From assembly GCA_030688115.1 (NCBI GenBank), contig JAUYIX010000086.1:1-9733 (forward strand): DNA of 9,733 nt, written 5' to 3'. The stretch comes from a bacterium. Its GTDB lineage: Bacteria > Patescibacteriota > JAUYIX01. The notes under the pieces are model-generated. The model did not search any database. It had not been told where the DNA came from and saw only the letters and a list, made by a program, of their open reading frames with translations. Positions 6,400-9,733 of the stretch are shown here, one piece after another. A program made the position numbers and the translations under genes. Each line of letters opens with the position of its first letter. Position 1 is the stretch's first letter.

Positions 6400-7671
6400 T
6401 TAATAAGTCAGATTTACTGAATCATCGCCGGTTGCATTGTTAGTCTCTTGTGTCGTGTCCGGTTGATCAGAACCCGGAACACTCGGCGAGATAACTTTGT
6501 CCGAGATATCCAAACTCACGACGGTCAGGCCCGCACCTCCCGCCCCGGCCGTATCACTCGCCCGCACCCAAAAGTTAAGGCGCGTCCCCGTCTGGGCGGC
6601 AAACGGCAGGCGTGCATCCGCGATCGACTCCTGAGTCTCAAATATCAACTGCGGCCGGGCAGTCGCCGCATCAATCAGCCACAACTGATCACGATAGGAG
6701 CGAGTCGCATCATCATCCTCGGGATAGGTAAAACCACCCGGCAAGTCGCGCGGCACAAAACACAACGCACGCGCGCTATCATCCATCCAAGTGCATTTAT
6801 CGATCCAGGTGGTCAGCGGCAATGTCTGTAACGTCCTATCCGCGGTGGTACTCAGCTGCACAACCGGCTTACCGGTCGTCGGATCGTTAAAACTTACCAG
6901 CGCATAGGTACCATCCGGGGAGAACAAGGCCTGCTGGGCCGGCACACTGCCGGAGAGTTCTACCGCATTTTGACCAAATGTGTTCATGGTGATGACCGAG
7001 GAGGGCCGTGTACTCGAGGGCGCCAACCAGTAGGCCAAGGCATCCGGTGCATACCAGTCGATAATGGGATCCTGTACGGTAACAGCATCCCGCACGGTAC
7101 GCGGCTCGATCCCATTGCGCGCCACAATCTTAATAGCCGGAGAGGCACCCTCACGCTCAACATAATAGGCCAGCTCAGATCCATCCGGCGACCAATCGAT
7201 GCTCTTAATTCCGTTCTCGAGCCGCACCGCCTCCTGAGCCCTAAAGTCGTACACCAACGTAATCGCCTCTTGAGTCTCGGGGGCGGTCAGACGCAGCCAG
7301 GCTTGCTCGCGCGTTGGCGAAACGTCCATAACCTCTACCCCCAGCAAGGTATCGGAGAGCTCTTGTATCCCAGAACCGTCAAACTCCGTCACGACGATCT
7401 TTTGTTTATCCTGGTCGTAAAAGACCAGCCGCTGGCCATCAACCCCGGTCGTCATCCCCAGCGCCGCTCCCGTCCAAACCGTGATCAACTCGACATCTGC
7501 GGTCTGATTGGCCAGCGGCGGCAGCTGTTCTGCCAAGTCTATTTGATCGATGACAACCTCAGGTGTTGGGTTGAGCCGGCTGTAGGGGTTATCAAAAATA
7601 AAGAACAGCAGCGTAAAAATCACTACAACTCCACCGGCTATTACGATCGCAAAAAAGTATGAGCGTCTCAT
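6400..7671 (-). CDS. Membrane-tethered WD40/TolB-like beta-propeller protein
   Basis: 423 residues. An N-terminal MRRS followed by a strong hydrophobic helix at about 5-26 acts as an uncleaved anchor, so the rest should lie outside the membrane. From about 60 to 390 there are repeated propeller blades of the PD40/WD40-like type: GQRLVFYDQDKQKIVV (79-94), SIDWSPDGSELAYYV (157-171), ALFSPDGTYALVSF (248-261), CTWMDDSARALCFV (293-306, with two Cys that could pair) and LNFWVRASD (365-373). The tail (391-423) is polar and probably disordered. Such propellers usually serve as protein-interaction platforms; no catalytic site is seen. The ATG overlaps the pilin gene's stop (ATGA) and lacks a clear ribosome site, so its translation is coupled to the pilin's. 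It is the last gene of the operon. Confidence 0.83.
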   Translation of the reverse strand: MRRSYFFAIVIAGGVVVIFTLLFFIFDNPYSRLNPTPEVVIDQIDLAEQLPPLANQTADVELITVWTGAALGMTTGVDGQRLVFYDQDKQKIVVTEFDGSGIQELSDTLLGVEVMDVSPTREQAWLRLTAPETQEAITLVYDFRAQEAVRLENGIKSIDWSPDGSELAYYVEREGASPAIKIVARNGIEPRTVRDAVTVQDPIIDWYAPDALAYWLAPSSTRPSSVITMNTFGQNAVELSGSVPAQQALFSPDGTYALVSFNDPTTGKPVVQLSTTADRTLQTLPLTTWIDKCTWMDDSARALCFVPRDLPGGFTYPEDDDATRSYRDQLWLIDAATARPQLIFETQESIADARLPFAAQTGTRLNFWVRASDTAGAGGAGLTVVSLDISDKVISPSVPGSDQPDTTQETNNATGDDSVNLTY

Positions 7672-8108
7672 TGGTTTGGGTCAGGGCTAGTATCTGGTAA
7701 TGGTCCGCGCTCGCCACTTTGCTTAGCACACTCGGCGTCCGTGGGCGTCAAAATTTGCGGGTTAAGGATGTTTAAGATGACTGCCGAGAGTACCGCAATA
7801 ATCAAGCCGATAATCGCATTGTTGATCGCTTTTTTACCCGAGGCGATGTGAGCCGGCAGACCAATCGATACGACCAGGCGGTAGCCCCCGTACACCAGCA
7901 TAAAGATCGCCGACAAGATCGCGATCCCGATGCCAATATTATAAAACTGAGTGATTAGAGTATAAAAATCATTACCCAAGCAAAAGGCCTCCGGCGCCGC
8001 CGGTGCCGCCGGTGCCGCTGTAGTATGCTCGGCAGCCAAAACGGCCGTAGCGCCGCCAAACAGCACGAGACTGAGTATAAAAGTGGGAAGTATCTTACGA
8101 GAGAGCAT
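7668..8108 (-). CDS. TrbC/VirB2-like small pilin-type membrane protein
   Basis: 146 residues. A classic signal peptide (MLSRKILPTFILSLVLFGG, with VLA|A as cleavage site near 25) is followed by an Ala/Pro linker (31-39), then two hydrophobic helices at about 55-78 and 97-116 joined by a short basic loop, HIASGKKAINNAIIG. That architecture and the GKKAINNAIIGLIIA motif match the TrbC/VirB2 pilin-like proteins common in CPR genomes, which in type IV secretion systems form the pilus or a membrane pore. C43 and C127 flank the helix pair and could form a disulfide outside the membrane. The C-terminus is polar and Pro-rich. Its start lies inside the preceding gene (14-nt overlap) with no clear Shine-Dalgarno site, pointing to coupled translation. 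No VirB4 or VirB6 homologue is in the window, so pilus function is inferred from family resemblance. Confidence 0.82.
   Translation of the reverse strand: MLSRKILPTFILSLVLFGGATAVLAAEHTTAAPAAPAAPEAFCLGNDFYTLITQFYNIGIGIAILSAIFMLVYGGYRLVVSIGLPAHIASGKKAINNAIIGLIIAVLSAVILNILNPQILTPTDAECAKQSGERGPLPDTSPDPNQ
7991..8017 (-). repeat. Three 9-bp tandem units coding the Ala/Pro linker of the pilin
   Basis: CCGGCGCCG, CCGGTGCCG and CCGGTGCCG follow one another without gaps and encode the repeated Ala-Ala-Pro of the linker between the signal peptide and the first membrane helix. Such a unit can change copy number by slippage without shifting the frame. Confidence 0.75.
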
Positions 8109-9733
8109 TGCGACGTATTAGTAACACACTCACTATACCAAGGACTGCAAAGAACACACCAAAGAAGATCCCCAGGGTCATAGGTCGCCCCACGATCGAG
8201 GCGCGCACCGACGCCAAAGTCTCCCCCCGCTCGCTAATCGCACTAATCGACGATTGCAGCTCATCACCAACCGTAAACTGAGCGGATGCCTCGGCCGTCT
8301 CTGACCCGGGACCTAAAGATGTTACGACAACCCGCACCGTGTGTGTACCGGCCTCATCAGCGGCAATCTCCAGCGCCTCACTGGTTGGCTGCGCCTCAAG
8401 CAATGTATCGTCAACGTACCAGGTAAAGCGCAGCGTGGCGTCTTTAGCAAAATGCTCGGGGATCGCCAGTGCGGTTACAACCTGTCCAAGCGAGACCGAC
8501 TCCGGCGAGACTACAAGCGAGACCGCCGCTTGGTTCTCGATCAGCTGGGTTTGACTGGCAGCAAAAGGTTTGGAGTCAGCCGGAGTGGTGACATCAACGC
8601 CGACCGAGTGCTGTTCTCCCGAGCCCGGCGGAACACTCAATGTCACCGAGGTTTTACCCTGCCCCGATTGATCGACCAGCTCAGTACCATCAAGCGACCA
8701 GTGAAAAATCAAATCGGTCGGGTCACTATCGTTAACCATCGTGGCGGTCACGGTTAACTCCTCCCCCGCCTCTACTTTAGCCGGATCATAATCCAGTTGC
8801 ATGAGCTCCCCCACCCGGATCTCGAGCTCGGCCTCCGCCAACTGACGCGTCTCTAAATTTGCCGCGCTAACACCCATCAGCAAAACATCCCCGGGCACGG
8901 CCGTCTCGGGCACCGTGTATACAAAGGTAAAGGCACTCTCACCCGAGCCCTCGGTCTGGATAACGTTATTTACAAACCAGGTATAGGTTAAAATCCCCGG
9001 CTGAAAATCAGTGCTGCCCAGCTTGGCGGTGAGTGTAATTTGTTCTCCCGGAGTCGGATTATCATTAGAGGTCTCGATACGCACATCCAAACGCTCGGCA
9101 TCACTGACCGTGAGCGTGGTTGTGCTCGAGTCCAGCTTGACCAAAGGTGCGTCCGGCTCAAACTCCTCGAGACCGTTACCTAAAATGGTCAAGCGCAAAA
9201 CAGGAGCGTCGTTGATCGCCGCATCCGGTGGGACGGTCAAGGCCAGCTGCATCTGCCCAAGGCCGGCGATGTCCTGCCCATCGGTAAACCCATCCCCATC
9301 GGTATCCGGATTAGTCGGATCGGTCCCCCAAATGTACTCCTTGAGGTTTGTCAGGGCTCCACCGGGCGCCCCGGCACTTGTCTCCGGCTCGACGATCAAA
9401 ACCTCTCCATCCTCATTAGCGTAGATATCGTTTGTATAGCCATCTTGATCAGGGTCCTGGTCCGCATCACTCGGGTCAGTCGGATCCAATCCGTAGCGCA
9501 ACTCCCAATCATCATCCATGCCATCTTGATCCTCATCGGTTTGGGGTGTTCGAGAGTGAACCCCTCTCGGCGAGGAGGCCTGCGGAAGATCTAATGAGTC
9601 GGCTCCGGCAACCACACCCGAGAGCGAGACACTATCCAGCGCCCAGGCATAAAAAAGCTCGTCGGCGTTGCCCTGCTGCCTAAATCCTTTAGGTTGACCG
9701 GTCGCCGCAATTTGAGCACCCGGCTCGATCCCC
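8095..9733 (-). CDS. Large C-terminally anchored surface protein with TSP3 and Ig/PKD-like repeats (5' end outside window)
   Basis: The frame is open through the right edge (545 visible residues, counted from the first full codon at 9732), so the GTG at 9615 is not the start. Order: the end of a domain with FYAWALD (27-33); two acidic TSP3-type calcium-binding stretches at about 66-99 (DEDQDGMDDDWE, DQDPDQDGYTND) and 137-155 (DPTNPDTDGDGFTDGQDI); then three Ig/PKD-like domains at about 227-307, 317-407 and 409-488, each with a core [YF]xWx[VL][DN] motif (TYTWFVNN, IFHWSLDG, RFTWYVDD). A transmembrane helix follows at about 518-539 with the short basic tail RRNALS inside. The bulk of the protein is therefore outside the cell, and a signal peptide is expected upstream of the window. 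It is the first visible gene of the operon and overlaps the pilin gene. A structural or adhesive role is likely; no enzyme motif is seen. Confidence 0.85.
   Translation of the reverse strand, partial: GIEPGAQIAATGQPKGFRQQGNADELFYAWALDSVSLSGVVAGADSLDLPQASSPRGVHSRTPQTDEDQDGMDDDWELRYGLDPTDPSDADQDPDQDGYTNDIYANEDGEVLIVEPETSAGAPGGALTNLKEYIWGTDPTNPDTDGDGFTDGQDIAGLGQMQLALTVPPDAAINDAPVLRLTILGNGLEEFEPDAPLVKLDSSTTTLTVSDAERLDVRIETSNDNPTPGEQITLTAKLGSTDFQPGILTYTWFVNNVIQTEGSGESAFTFVYTVPETAVPGDVLLMGVSAANLETRQLAEAELEIRVGELMQLDYDPAKVEAGEELTVTATMVNDSDPTDLIFHWSLDGTELVDQSGQGKTSVTLSVPPGSGEQHSVGVDVTTPADSKPFAASQTQLIENQAAVSLVVSPESVSLGQVVTALAIPEHFAKDATLRFTWYVDDTLLEAQPTSEALEIAADEAGTHTVRVVVTSLGPGSETAEASAQFTVGDELQSSISAISERGETLASVRASIVGRPMTLGIFFGVFFAVLGIVSVLLIRRNALS
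9268..9537 (-). repeat. TSP3-like calcium-binding repeat region
   Basis: Two clusters of DxDxDG-type loops (DQDGMDDD, DQDPDQDGYTND and, after an insert of about 40 residues, DTDGDGFTDGQD), each followed or preceded by the [GW]xDPTxP signature. They are typical of thrombospondin type 3 repeats, which bind calcium and stiffen extracellular proteins. Confidence 0.8.

Noticed and set aside
6970..7662. + strand reading frame of 230 codons opposite the propeller gene
   Set aside because: The product is rich in Arg, His and Gln without domain character, and the opposite frame encodes clear propeller blades and a membrane helix.
9613..9615. GTG as start of the large surface protein
   Set aside because: The frame continues to the right edge with an Ig-like FYAWALD motif, and no signal peptide follows the GTG.
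1..9733. CRISPR array, tRNA, rRNA, insertion sequence or phage attachment site
   Set aside because: I found no regularly spaced repeats, cloverleaf, rRNA motif, transposase gene or paired terminal repeats.

Overview
The window looks like a piece of chromosome from an uncultured bacterium, most plausibly of the Candidate Phyla Radiation (Patescibacteria). This is an inference. It rests on tight gene packing, a small single-pass membrane protein of a type I recognise from such genomes, and a surface/secretion-type cluster of a repeat-rich anchored protein, a TrbC/VirB2-like pilin and a membrane-tethered propeller. No rRNA or other taxonomic marker is present except RecG. TGA, TAA and TAG all act as stops, so the standard bacterial code fits. 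There are eight protein genes, two of them cut by the window edges.

Layout. Positions 1-1907 (+) hold the C-terminal part of a phage-tail-fibre-like repeat protein, then, 2 bp later, a 159-residue single-pass membrane protein. They converge on an acyltransferase of the PlsC/YihG type (1918-2802, -), and a terminator hairpin is built into the touching gene ends. The acyltransferase is divergent from recG (2916-4982, +), a full-length branch-migration helicase. Two genes I do not recognise follow on the + strand: 5089-5736, with a possible C-terminal zinc site, and 5809-6264, short, basic and visibly GC-richer than its neighbours. A block of hairpins ending in a strong terminator (6327-6357) closes this side.

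Positions 6400-9733 are a minus-strand operon, transcribed from right to left: a large surface protein with TSP3-type calcium-binding repeats, Ig/PKD-like domains and a C-terminal membrane anchor; a small two-helix TrbC/VirB2-like pilin; and a membrane-tethered beta-propeller. The three reading frames overlap (14 nt and an ATGA junction), so they are probably translated together and act together at the cell surface.

The most unusual non-coding signal is a GC-rich 13-mer (GGCGGCCGCGCCC) found at two intergenic sites, 5043-5055 and 6374-6386. Each copy is followed, after exactly three bases, by TACAAT. One copy serves the gene at 5089. The other points into the antisense strand of the propeller gene.
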